From contig VKHC01000626.1 of assembly GCA_015143735.1 (NCBI GenBank), positions 1 through 10,502 on the forward strand: a stretch of DNA of 10,502 bases, given 5' to 3'. A program made the translations under genes and the position numbers. The stretch comes from Synura sp. LO234KE. Lineage: Eukaryota; Sar; Synurophyceae; Synurales; Mallomonadaceae. Below the pieces are notes generated by a model. The model was not told where the DNA came from and made no database searches. It saw only the letters and a list, made by a program, of their open reading frames with translations. Positions 1-7,240 of this stretch are shown here, piece after piece (within the stretch, counting starts at the first letter, position 1; every line of letters begins with the position of its first letter).

Positions 1-54
1 TAGGGACCGCTATAGCCACCGCTATAGCGGCTACTATGGTGACCGCTATAGCGG
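1..54. repeat. 12-bp tandem array of the palindrome CCGCTATAGCGG, cut by the window edge
   Basis: Four consecutive 12-bp units are visible at 7-18, 19-30, 31-42 and 43-54. Units two and four are the perfect palindrome CCGCTATAGCGG, unit one is CCGCTATAGCCA and unit three is a degenerate CTACTATGGTGA. Bases 1-6 (TAGGGA) fit the second half of another unit, so the array probably continues to the left. Related single units occur at 3965-3976 (CCGCTATAGTGG) and 5559-5570 (CCGCTACAGCGA), both near the end of a dispersed repeat copy. This suggests the array grew from an end sequence of that family. No function is claimed. Confidence 0.8.
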
Positions 55-100
55 ATGGTGATTTATTACACGGATGGGAGATAGCTAAGAAAGTTGATCA

Positions 101-127
101 CGGACGACGTGGTGGTCCTCACCACCA
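101..127. repeat. Short block shared with 4634-4654, containing a 7-bp hairpin
   Basis: Positions 101-121 match 4634-4654 at 20 of 21 bases; both read CGGACGA, one variable base, then GTGGTGGTCCTCA. In this copy the tail continues into a perfect inverted repeat, TGGTGGT-CCTC-ACCACCA at 110-127, a 7-bp stem with a 4-base loop. The second copy lacks the right half of the stem. This may be a fragment of the repeat family that dominates 3546-6235, but the match is short. Confidence 0.5.
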
Positions 128-1787
128 GATAAGCTGAAATGGTACCTATCCACCAACACACTAACCTCGTTTATGCACGAAAACCACATCGAATTACCTC
201 TGAACGAGCTCACATTGCCTATTCTCCTCCTATCTCTACTCGACAAGAACCCGTCGTCGGTGCACTCTGATTCTCTTTGTTTGTTAGATAAACTCTTAGA
301 CTATTGAAGTAAGTTGAAGCGCACCAAAATACAGTGTTGAGGATTAACATAACTGCTGCTTTAACAATAACTTATTTGATTACAGGAATGAAAAGAGATC
401 ACCGATTTTTCGCCATCCAGGAGCAAGGTGGGCTCCTCGAACGCTACTCGAACTGTAACTGTAGTCTAGCGTCCATCGATTCACCACAATAATGAACGAC
501 ATGTATAACGGACATCAGCGAGGCTGCTTATGACGACGGCGTTGACGAAGGTGTCCGACATCTAAGGATTTGCTTCAGACTGCCTCTCCCAAGCCTAGAG
601 TCGCGTCACGTCTTGAAGATGAGCTTCCCGAACGCCACGTCATAGGATTGTTGATGAAGCAGCAGCCCCACAGTGACAGGAAGAACAAGTCAAACACAGT
701 GCATCGATTAGAACATGCCCTGCTTTAGAGAAAACCCGAGCGGTTTGTAGTAACGCTTTGTCATCATAGACACAAACGAATGACGTCAGACTGCGTTAAC
801 GGGTTAGAAATTGGTGATCCCGTATGGCCCGCCTCGCTCCATGGGTAGCCGAGGTTGAAGGCAAGTATATTCTTGGTGTTGGAGGTGCAGCATCGCATCC
901 AGTCGACGAGCCCCTGCTCTGACCTGTGAGTTGATCATTGCAGATTTCAGATTTACTCTTCTGCATGAACCAAAACCGCCTTTCTTTCGTGACCATTAGA
1001 CAAGAGTACTAGTCCCGTTTGACAAGCAGCCGGCTTTTTGTCTCAGTTACGCGCGGATGCAATGGTCGGATATCTCTCTCTCAAATTCCAAGTCGATGCG
1101 CAGGCAGCTCGACCTGACTAATCGTTTCCCTTCATTGATCTTCCCGAAATCACATGTGCTCTGAAGGAAATCCGCCGCGCCAGAACTTCCTAACGATGCC
1201 ACCAGAACATCGAAACGATACTATTAGTTTATCAATTAGAATATTAGACCTGCGTCATATTCCATTTGCGCTTGCTGCTCTCCAATTGCCTTCTAATTTA
1301 ACAATTCAATTTTCACATCATTTATATTTGTTGCATATGTATGTACACTTTCAATTCTCAAGGAACTAAATTATTATAAGACAATGGAGAGCAGTAAGCT
1401 GTTGTGGAACGTGTGACGAAAGTCCAAATATTATCTTTGGCGTTCTAAACGCAGCTTACATTTCAGAGCAAATGTGACTAAGGTTGCTCCAAAAATTACA
1501 ACAGCTTTCTTGCAGCTAATTGTATCTGATCGTCGCGATTAGAGTAAGGATTTTAGACAGGATAAAGCACTAATTCATTTTTCTATTTCTCCTATACACA
1601 ATATCAATCGCCTTGACAGGATCCCAGACCAATAATATTATTGGCATATTTCTCTTCGATCTAAGATAAGATATTATACTCTCTTATGAAACCTAAAGAC
1701 ATTTCTGGACAATTTTTATTGCCAACAAGTTTTGAGTTGATCAAAATTTGAAGTTTGAATCAAAACATCGCGCGCGTTTCGTAATTT
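128..1787. other. No recognisable gene: left intergenic region
   Basis: I found no coding region I can support here. The longest open frames (796-996 on the minus strand and 1154-1369 on the plus strand) show no recognisable motif. No tRNA or rRNA was recognised. From about 1200 onward the DNA becomes AT-rich towards the sulfotransferase gene. The promoter of that gene probably lies in the last few hundred bases, but no convincing TATA or initiator element could be singled out. Confidence 0.5.
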
Positions 1788-1901
1788 ATGGCGTCGTGGT
1801 CACGTCGAATATTTACATTTTTAATATCATTATTATCTTTATTGTTTTTGTTATTTATTATTATTACTATTATTTTTGATAATGCCGAACAAAAGACCTA
1901 A
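1788..1901 (+). other. Upstream ORF overlapping the sulfotransferase start
   Basis: An ATG at 1788 opens a 37-codon frame that ends at a TAA at 1899-1901. This is 17 bases past the main ATG at 1882 and in a different reading frame. The predicted peptide begins MASWSRR and then becomes almost entirely hydrophobic, because the DNA at about 1811-1878 is a T-rich ATT/TTA tract. If the transcript starts upstream of 1788, this frame would compete with the main start and could dampen translation. If transcription starts inside the T-rich tract, it has no role. It is a reading of the sequence, not a demonstrated element. Confidence 0.3.
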
Positions 1902-3365
1902 GAAAGGCATTATAAAGCATATCCTTGTAGGACTCGGGTTAAGTTTCTCATTAATCTTTTATTTATTCAGAAGCCCTCCCTCGACAAATGAGGCTTTACC
2001 GGACAAATTGAAAGTTGTAAATGAAAATTTAATGACTGATCGATTGAAAAATCGGCCATTAGAAACTACTACCCCTCCAAAGCCCGAGGTAAATAATATC
2101 AACCTTAGGAGAAATATGGCCTCGAAAACAACCGAAAATATGGATATTTGGAATCTTATTCGGAAAATGTATGATTTAGCTAATTCAGAAGCGGATACAA
2201 TGTTGCAGAAACTTGTTAACGATGATCCATTTCAATTAGGAAAGGATCCGTCGAAATTTAATTGCCCGGGTTCAAATGATCGACTTACATTACCAAATAA
2301 TATAAATTATGATTCGGTTACAAATTTTAAATCTAATAAAAGAGGCTCCTGGATGATGTTTCAGCATGTAAGAAAGGCAGGGGGCACAGCATTTTGTGAC
2401 TTAGCAAAATCTAATTTAAGCCCAAAACACGTCCCACCATACTATTGTATGCCGGATGACCGTGGTTCCCTTGCTATTCCCCCATGGGATGACTACAAGT
2501 ATATATCAAGCTACATGACTGAGCATGACTATCGCATAGCTGCAAATGAGTGGGATGCCTTTTTCGAGGAGATGTTCACTTGGCCCGATGTTGTTCTGGC
2601 CACTTCTTTACGAGACCCGCGAGATCGGTGGTATTCTCAATATAGGTAAGACTGCTTCAACGCTGATAGAGATAAAGGAACATTAAATCCATTTTAGTCC
2701 ATGTGGTAGTCGCGGAAATTTGCGTAGTCTACACGGTTCTCACGCATTCATAAGTGATTCTACTTGTCATCCCTCGCCTTCTACTTTCTCCCTTGGTTAA
2801 GAAAATTGAATAATATTGCTTATCGTGTAACCATTATCATTTTAGATTTGAACACTTGGAACATCGCGACGGCACGACATCCGAAGCTCAACGATTAGAA
2901 TTTAGGAAGTACTATAACGGTATGCGCGGGTGGACCATGACGAGTAATTACTATGTTAAGACGTTTATTGGAGACAAAGATAAGCGTCCGATTGGCAACA
3001 AAGGGGACTTCTATTGGACTTACAGAAAATATGAAGATAAGCGAATCACGTGGACGATGTTCGAACGAGCGGTCAAAAACATTTTAAAATTTCATATTAT
3101 ACTTATTTTGGAGTACATCGACACCTCTCCGCCTTTAATTGAACGGATACTAGGCTGGAAGAATCCCCCGCGGCAAGTGCTTCCACATGAAGGGAATGCC
3201 CCGAGGGAAAACAAGAAAAGCATCCCTGCTATAGAAGCACTCAGTGCGGAGGATTATATATTTTTGTCACGGGATAATATCTTGGATGTTCTATTTTTCG
3301 AAATCGTTAAAAGAATATATTTGGAACGGCTGCATTGCTCTCCGAGTACTCTATCGGACGAATGA
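1882..3365 (+). CDS. Type II membrane sulfotransferase (PAPS-dependent), two exons
   Basis: Predicted to transfer a sulfo group from PAPS to a carbohydrate or protein acceptor in the Golgi lumen. The CDS joins 1882-2645 and 2846-3365 and gives 427 aa. The N-terminus is basic (MPNKRPKKG) and is followed by one membrane segment at about residues 10-29, then a stem rich in N, T and P; this is a type II Golgi topology. The 5'-phosphosulfate loop is RKAGGT at residues 164-169 (K..GGT pattern). The 3'-phosphate motif is LRDPRDRWYSQYRFEH at 243-258, with R244 and S252 in the usual places. Downstream, NYYVKTFIG at 289-297 resembles a motif I associate with microbial eukaryote relatives. The ATG at 1882 is the first after an in-frame TAA at 1822-1824. 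The acceptor substrate cannot be read from sequence. Length and motif order suit a complete Sulfotransfer_2-like protein. Confidence 0.85.
2646..2845 (+). other. GT-AG spliceosomal intron in the sulfotransferase gene
   Basis: Exon 1 ends TATAG and the intron begins GTAAGAC at 2646. It ends ATCATTTTAG at 2845. Splicing joins AG to A, making the arginine of QYRFEH, so the intron is phase 2 and interrupts the 3'-phosphate-binding motif. Unspliced, the frame stops at once at TAA 2647-2649. The intron is 200 bp. A second acceptor-like ATTTTAG sits at 2691-2697, but its use would lose FEH and end in a stop. Confidence 0.85.
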
Positions 3366-3545
3366 TCTTAAATCAATATCATTAGGAAGTTGGGCACTTG
3401 AGTGCAGGAGGAATGCGATAACTGTTCATCACCGCCGTTGCATAACCACGTTTTTAATTGTTCATGAAAAGTTTCTCTACTCTTACTCTGACTTCTATTT
3501 TTTATTGCCGTTTAGTCCTCAAGTGTTGTATCAAAGTTCGCTAGC
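3366..3545. other. 3' flank of the sulfotransferase gene
   Basis: Directly after the TGA at 3363-3365 lies AT-rich sequence with no recognisable coding content. I see no AATAAA close to the stop; the nearest match is AATAAA at about 3949, well outside a typical short 3' UTR. The plus-strand open frame running through 3244-3660 overlaps exon 2 in another frame and then enters repeat copy A, so I read it as a shadow. Confidence 0.4.
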
Positions 3546-3990
3546 AATATTAAAGTTGAGCATAATAATCTTCTTGGAAGTTGAATTCGTCACTCTTCGT
3601 AGTCGCACTACGCGCTGCTTACTAACGAATAACCAAGTATTTTTAAAAGTCGTAACTTAGTTTGGACTTTGACAAGCAAAGCAAGGTTTCGAAATTACCT
3701 ATCATAATTGGTATAACAATTCAACATCATCATCTGCTGTCGTTACCACACTGCCCAAATAGTGGCTGTACGTGCTTAAAAAGAACAAGGAGAATACTAT
3801 ATGAGGAACAACGGACAATATTCTCGCTCACCATAAGCCAATACTTGTAGTAAGCAAATAAGAGAGAATTAATTTTGGAAACTTACAAATCATACACACT
3901 GTTGCGAGACACTTCAAGATGCTGTAGTATGGGTGACTCAAAGTAATGCAATAAAGCCAGTCCGCCGCTATAGTGGTGGCGCGTACCCAG
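3546..3990. repeat. Dispersed repeat family, copy A (diverged)
   Basis: This stretch aligns collinearly with 4976-5585. Shared landmarks, in order, are AATATTA(A/G)AGTT, a block GTCGCACT, AAGTCGTAACTT, CAAGCAAAGCAAG or its close variant, ATTGGT(A/G)TAACAATTCA, CATCATCATCTG, GGCTGTACGT, ACACTTCAA, GTATGGGTGACTC and the final CCGCTATAGTGG at 3965-3976. Copy A lacks the tandem duplication seen in copy B and differs by many substitutions and small indels. There is no coding frame and no clear terminal inverted repeat, so I cannot assign it to a transposon class. Confidence 0.75.
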
Positions 3991-4061
3991 GTAGATATTT
4001 AATTTACACCGATCCCTCCAAAGCACTGCTTGTCCTCGTACCAGAATCGTTACTCCAACCC

Positions 4062-4586
4062 ATGGTGGCCCTGGAGCGGTCCACGGGAAGCCGGAGTGAC
4101 TTGATACCGAAGGAGCCACTGGACGACGCGTCTGTCTTCCCTCCGACGGAAAATCCACTGGAGGACTTGCTTCCTTGCCCTCTGTCGGAGGTGTCGCTGG
4201 AGCACGCGCTTTCTGACGAAGGAGACGCTGGAGCACGCACTAGTCTCCCCTCTGACCGAGAAGACGCTGGAGAACGTGCGTGTCTACTCTATGACAGTGC
4301 AGCCGCGGGAGAATGTTCTCCCTTGCCTCTGAAGGAGGGGCCGCGATTGAATGTGCCCGCTTGGCCTCTGAAGACGGAGCTGCAGGAGAAAGTACCGGAA
4401 TCTCCTTTGACGTCGGAGCCGTTGGAGATCATAATCGCTTGCCCTCTGCCGCTGGAGCCCGCTCTGGTCTCCATACGGATGGATGAGCCGATGGAGAACG
4501 TGCCGGCTAGCCCTCTGCCGGAGAAGATGCTGGCAAACGTGCTTGTCTCCCCTATGATGTTGTCCGTATATTTTTTGGGGGGCTAG
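4062..4586 (+). CDS. Doubtful ORF over a 39-bp minisatellite
   Basis: From the ATG at 4062 a 174-codon frame stays open through the minisatellite and ends at a TAG at 4584-4586. The protein would consist largely of imperfect 13-residue units of the type LTEKxLENVLVSP (for example PLTSEPLEIIIAC and PLPEKMLANVLVS). There is no recognised domain, signal peptide or membrane segment. About three units in the middle (roughly 4212-4325) are read in a different phase from the others because of two compensating indels, and the opposite strand is also open. Both facts point to a non-coding repeat that happens to lack stops. A real repeat protein is possible but unlikely. Confidence 0.15.
   Translation: MVALERSTGSRSDLIPKEPLDDASVFPPTENPLEDLLPCPLSEVSLEHALSDEGDAGARTSLPSDREDAGERACLLYDSAAAGECSPLPLKEGPRLNVPAWPLKTELQEKVPESPLTSEPLEIIIACPLPLEPALVSIRMDEPMENVPASPLPEKMLANVLVSPMMLSVYFLGG
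4095..4565. repeat. Degenerate 39-bp minisatellite, about 11-12 units
   Basis: Successive units share the core CTGxxGGAGxxGCTGGAGAACGT followed by a cytosine-rich tail ending TCTCCCCT or CTTGCCCT. Full 39-base units can be read at about 4330-4368, 4369-4407, 4408-4446 and 4519-4557. Others carry indels: about 8 bases missing near 4212, one base missing near 4325, and a partial unit near 4447-4475. The array sits just right of repeat copy A. Substitutions are spread over all positions, as in an old array. Confidence 0.75.
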
Positions 4587-4774
4587 GTCATTTTTCATTA
4601 CTAAACCTGTACTCCTCTCTCCCCACCTGGTCTCGGACGAAGTGGTGGTCCTCATTTATTGTACGCTCGTCACACCTCTTATCTTGTACCCCTAAACTCA
4701 TTACCAGCATTCTAGGGACTTTATTGCCGCGTGGTCGCTACCCTGTCCCACGTGCCACTTGTCTGGTAGGTAGC
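4566..4774. other. Spacer between the minisatellite and the inverted-repeat arm
   Basis: No gene is visible. Positions 4634-4654 repeat the 21-bp block also present at 101-121 (20 of 21 bases). Otherwise this is unassigned sequence inside the repeat island. Confidence 0.4.
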
Positions 4775-4868
4775 TCTTCCCCCGGGGGTGGTACGCGCGT
4801 TGTCTTCTACCTAGTTGGGGACGTCGTTGCGTACTGATAACCATCCCCGGGGGAGGTCTTTCCTACGC
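4775..4868 (-). repeat. Inverted-repeat arm, left (partner 6142-6232)
   Basis: Read on the minus strand this begins GCGTAGGAAAG and contains CGGGGATG and CGACGTCCCC before ending at GCGTACC and a CCCCGGGGG box. The plus strand at 6142-6232 shows the same order: GCGTGGTAAAG, CGGGGATGATAAG, CGACGTCCCC, CTAGATAGAAG, GAGTACC. Identity by eye is around 75 percent with small gaps. Weaker similarity continues a little beyond both ends. The arms point towards each other across about 1.3 kb that holds repeat copy B. Confidence 0.65.
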
Positions 4869-4889
4869 TTTCGGGCGGAGGCTAAGAGG

Positions 4890-5570
4890 TGTAGTTCTTG
4901 CTTCAAATATGGGAGGCGCCTGTGGTCTCCCCCCTGATTCCTCGTCTCCTCCGTGTTAAATTAAACTTTACTAACAATATTAGAGTTAATAATAATAATA
5001 ATATTTACGAGTCTTTGAAGATGACGTCGTCACCCTTTGTGGTCGCACTGCTGCACCTACTAAGGAGTAATTATTTTTTAAAGTCTAAGGAATGCTGTAA
5101 CAATGCTTATTTTTTGAAGTCGTAACTTGGACACTGACAGGCAAGTACCATATATTTACGAGTCTTTGAAGATGACGTCGTCACCCTTTGTGGTCGCACT
5201 GCTGCACCTACTAAGGAGTAATTATTTTTTAAAGTCTAAGGAATGCTGTAACAATGCTTATTTTTTGAAGTCGTAACTTGGACACTGACAGGCAAAGCAA
5301 GAAGGTTTGGAAAATACCTTGTACAATTGGTGTAACAATTCACCATCATCATCTGCGCGGTTACGCTGCTATCATTGCGGCTGTACGTACTTACGAAAGG
5401 GAATATAAGTAGCAACAACACTTTATATTACTCAAAATACTTGCTGTCGAAAAAGAATCAGCGCATATAACAACCTTGTTCAAATCACACGCACTGTACG
5501 AAACACTTCAATATACTGAAGTATGGGTGACTCGAAGTAAATCAAGAAAGTCAGTCCCCCGCTACAGCGA
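4890..5570. repeat. Dispersed repeat family, copy B (with internal duplication)
   Basis: Copy B starts with a 31-bp box (TGTAGTTCTTGCT ... GGGAGGCGCC, 4890-4920) that recurs at 5644-5674. It then carries TGTGGTCTCCCCCCTGATTC, an AAT-rich stretch (about 4989-5001), a duplicated 144-bp block, and a tail collinear with copy A ending at CCGCTACAGCGA (5559-5570). Within the tail, ACTTCA-ATATAC-TGAAGT at about 5507-5524 forms a 6-bp hairpin next to GTATGGGTGACTC. No open frame of note was found. The class of element is unknown. Confidence 0.7.
5001..5295. repeat. Exact 144-bp tandem duplication inside copy B
   Basis: Positions 5001-5144 and 5152-5295 are identical base for base and are separated by the 7-bp spacer GTACCAT, giving a 151-bp period. 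Each unit starts ATATTTACGAG and ends GACACTGACAGGCAA. The surrounding family is strongly diverged (compare copy A), so perfect identity means a recent duplication, ongoing gene conversion, or an assembly artefact. Only the second unit continues into AGCAAGAAGG, as copy A does. Confidence 0.95.
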
Positions 5571-5674
5571 TGCTTACACCGAGGATAAAGCAACCCACCA
5601 ATAGGAGTAGCAACTATCTGTAACTGAGTGTCCGCCCACTAAATGTAGTTCTTGCTGGAAATATGGGAGGCGCC

Positions 5675-5767
5675 GCCAAGTTGGACCGGGGTTGCTTTGT
5701 GCCTCCGTTGAAGAAACCGTGCCTCCGTTGAAGAAACCGCAAGGTTAGGTGATCCGAATCTAGCGCC
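5675..5767. mobile_element. 93-bp insertion bounded by GCGCC, possible small mobile insertion
   Basis: Relative to the uninterrupted copy at 4916-4921, this copy gains 93 bases. GCGCC lies immediately before (5670-5674) and at the end (5763-5767) of the extra sequence, as a 5-bp target-site duplication would. The insert contains two perfect 20-bp units, each GTGCCTCCGTTGAAGAAACC, at 5699-5718 and 5719-5738. I see no terminal inverted repeats. Deletion between GCGCC repeats in the other copy is an equally simple explanation. Confidence 0.45.
5699..5738. repeat. Perfect 20-bp tandem duplication
   Basis: GTGCCTCCGTTGAAGAAACC occurs twice head to tail with no mismatch (5699-5718, 5719-5738), inside the 93-bp insert. 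It is simple replication-slippage material; no function is visible. Confidence 0.95.
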
Positions 5768-5800
5768 TGTCGTCTCCCCGTGATTCCTCATCTTCCCCGC

Positions 5801-6141
5801 AATCGAGCCTTCACCGATTTGATATTGACATTCGTGCTGATTCGAGTCTCCATTACCGCTCCAACATATTTGGATAAGATGTTAACATATAACTACTTGT
5901 TAGTAGAATCAGTTTTGGTTCGTACGAAGTAAGTCTTAATTATAATCGAACGACTTCTGATGAACCTTAGGTTAATAATAACTTTATTAAATGATTCCCT
6001 ATCATCATTCATTATAATTATAATGGTGAGACAAGATGCAGAACTTCTATGGATGATGTCTAATAATTAAGAGCCCCCATGTACCAACTGGCGAGCCCCG
6101 TGACTGAGTGGGGGAGGAGGGAGGAAACGCTCCGCAGATGA
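5801..6141. other. No gene visible; AT-rich spacer
   Basis: AT-rich sequence with no open frame of interest and no recognised RNA gene. It leads into the GC-richer right inverted-repeat arm; a purine-rich GTGGGGGAGGAGGGAGG stretch lies at about 6108-6124. Confidence 0.4.
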
Positions 6142-6232
6142 GCGTGGTAAAGTCCTTCCTCGGGGATGATAAGTACTCAGCGACGTCCCCAGCTAGATAG
6201 AAGGGGATATGAGTACCAGTCCGCTGGGGAGG
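6142..6232 (+). repeat. Inverted-repeat arm, right (partner 4775-4868)
   Basis: Plus-strand sequence with the same ordered blocks as the minus strand of the left arm (GCGTGGTAAAG, CGGGGATG, CGACGTCCCC, CTAGATAGAAG, GAGTACC). The two arms could be ends of one composite element or two independent insertions of the same repeat in opposite orientation. The divergence argues for an old event. Confidence 0.65.
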
Positions 6233-6335
6233 ACATTCTACTAAACAATACCACGCACGACACCGTGGCGACGTGCTGGGGAAAGGCTATTCTTACGATG
6301 CCGGCGATAGTAACAAGGGCACAGTAGAAAACTAA

Positions 6336-6524
6336 ATGAAGATTAAAGTCCAGAGAACAAACGTTGAAAGTAACCCAAGTCGTTCAACCCCAAAGAAATC
6401 CTCTGGTCGACGCCTGGAGCTGGTTCCCGGGGGAGACTCCGTCGTGCGTACTCCTCGTAAGCCTCTGCAGTCACCGGAAAGGGACGACGCGATTTCTAGG
6501 TTAGTACTTTCAGCGTCTAGATAG
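6336..6524 (+). CDS. Small basic ORF, unknown, doubtful
   Basis: An ATG-started frame of 62 codons that I do not recognise. It is rich in K, R, S and P (for example NPSRSTPKKSSGRRLELVPGG) and would be disordered. No domain is visible. Near its end, TCTAG followed by GTTAGT at about 6500 could be a splice donor, in which case this would be a first coding exon; I found no partner exon. It converges with the minus-strand ORF at 6517-6711 and the two overlap by 8 bases at their stops. It could equally be chance or the N-terminus of a decayed retroelement gag. Confidence 0.2.
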   Translation: MKIKVQRTNVESNPSRSTPKKSSGRRLELVPGGDSVVRTPRKPLQSPERDDAISRLVLSASR

Positions 6525-6711
6525 ATACTTCATCAAGTTTATGTAGGGTTCCTTCTTCGAATCCGATGTAACACAATCTGGTTGTCCATGAAGAGCCTGA
6601 ACGTTCAATGAAGTCAGTATCAGGGTGCGCTCCCGAGCTGTCACCCTTGACCAAAAAGTCAGGCTCAACGAAGTTTTCAGGAGTCTTCTCGTACACTGGC
6701 GCAGCTGCCAT
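6517..6711 (-). CDS. Small ORF, unknown, doubtful
   Basis: A 64-codon frame on the minus strand beginning MAAAPVYEKTPENF and ending KLDEVSI. The amino-acid mix (acidic, varied, few rare residues) looks more protein-like than most shadow frames here, but no domain, signal peptide or membrane segment is recognisable. It starts at 6709-6711 after an AT-rich leader and ends tail to tail with the plus-strand ORF at 6336-6524. It could be a short gene, a terminal exon or a fragment of a decayed element. Confidence 0.2.
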   Translation of the reverse strand: MAAAPVYEKTPENFVEPDFLVKGDSSGAHPDTDFIERSGSSWTTRLCYIGFEEGTLHKLDEVSI

Positions 6712-7240
6712 ATCCCCTTAATTTAAGCAGCTGAAGGAACTTTCCGCTTGACTCCTGCAGTGACTGAACCAAAAATCTGGTATTTAAAAGTTGACGGATT
6801 GTCCAACATCGAAGGGTCGACGCTAAAGCGAATTTTGCGAAGAATTTGAGTCTGGAGTTAAACGTCCTCGTTTTCCAAACCAAAATAGGAGAGCAAAATT
6901 TCTTTTTCCGGAAATTTAAGCTGCGATATTCTGGTGACCAGGACGGAAACTAGTAACCAAAACGATGTGTATAAGCAAGCTACCTAAGCTTAGGGTACTA
7001 CGCACCCTTGAATTCCATCTTTTCTTGACGGTCGATGATTCTGGTTTTGCTGTTTACGATTTTTAATTTCGTTGCTAATGCTAGACGCTGCTTTTAAAGG
7101 CTTAGACAATTTTGATCTCGAGGCGTTTAGGCAAAGTCTGAGGCAAATTGCTTACTCAGACGCCGAGCGGTAGTAGTAAATCACTTAGACATGTTTTGCC
7201 ACTGTTGCACAAAACACGTTTTTTAAACAACTACATCATA
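6712..7240. other. No firm gene; one short coding-like stretch at 7078-7173
   Basis: Most of this region shows nothing recognisable. At 7078-7173 an ATG-led frame of 31 codons (ending RQIAYSDAER, then TAG) has an amphipathic, protein-like composition. It could be a leftover exon or element fragment, but it is short enough to be chance. Confidence 0.25.

Larger units (their letters stand above)
5644..5800. repeat. Partial third copy of the repeat family, interrupted
   Basis: The box at 5644-5674 matches 4890-4920 at 29 of 31 bases. In copy B it is followed at once by TGTGGTCTCC and TGATTCCTC. Here the matching TGTCGTCTCC and TGATTCCTC appear only from 5768, after an additional 93 bases. Similarity fades at about 5800. 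The box spacing (4890 to 5644, 754 bp) suggests tandem arrangement of family copies. Confidence 0.7.

Noticed and set aside
796-996. Minus-strand 66-codon ORF in the left intergenic region
   Set aside because: No recognisable motif, no conserved-looking pattern, and length within chance expectation.
1154-1369. Plus-strand 71-codon ORF
   Set aside because: Composition follows local AT richness (leucine, serine, phenylalanine, tyrosine); no domain and no splice or start context to support it.
3244-3660. Plus-strand ORF overlapping sulfotransferase exon 2 and its 3' flank
   Set aside because: It is a different frame of exon 2 that runs on into repeat copy A; the exon 2 frame carries the family motifs.
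3883-4655. Several minus-strand ORFs over the minisatellite
   Set aside because: They arise because the 39-bp unit lacks stops on the opposite strand too; no independent evidence.
4986-5003. AAT trinucleotide run as a functional element
   Set aside because: A short simple-sequence stretch within copy B with no further support.
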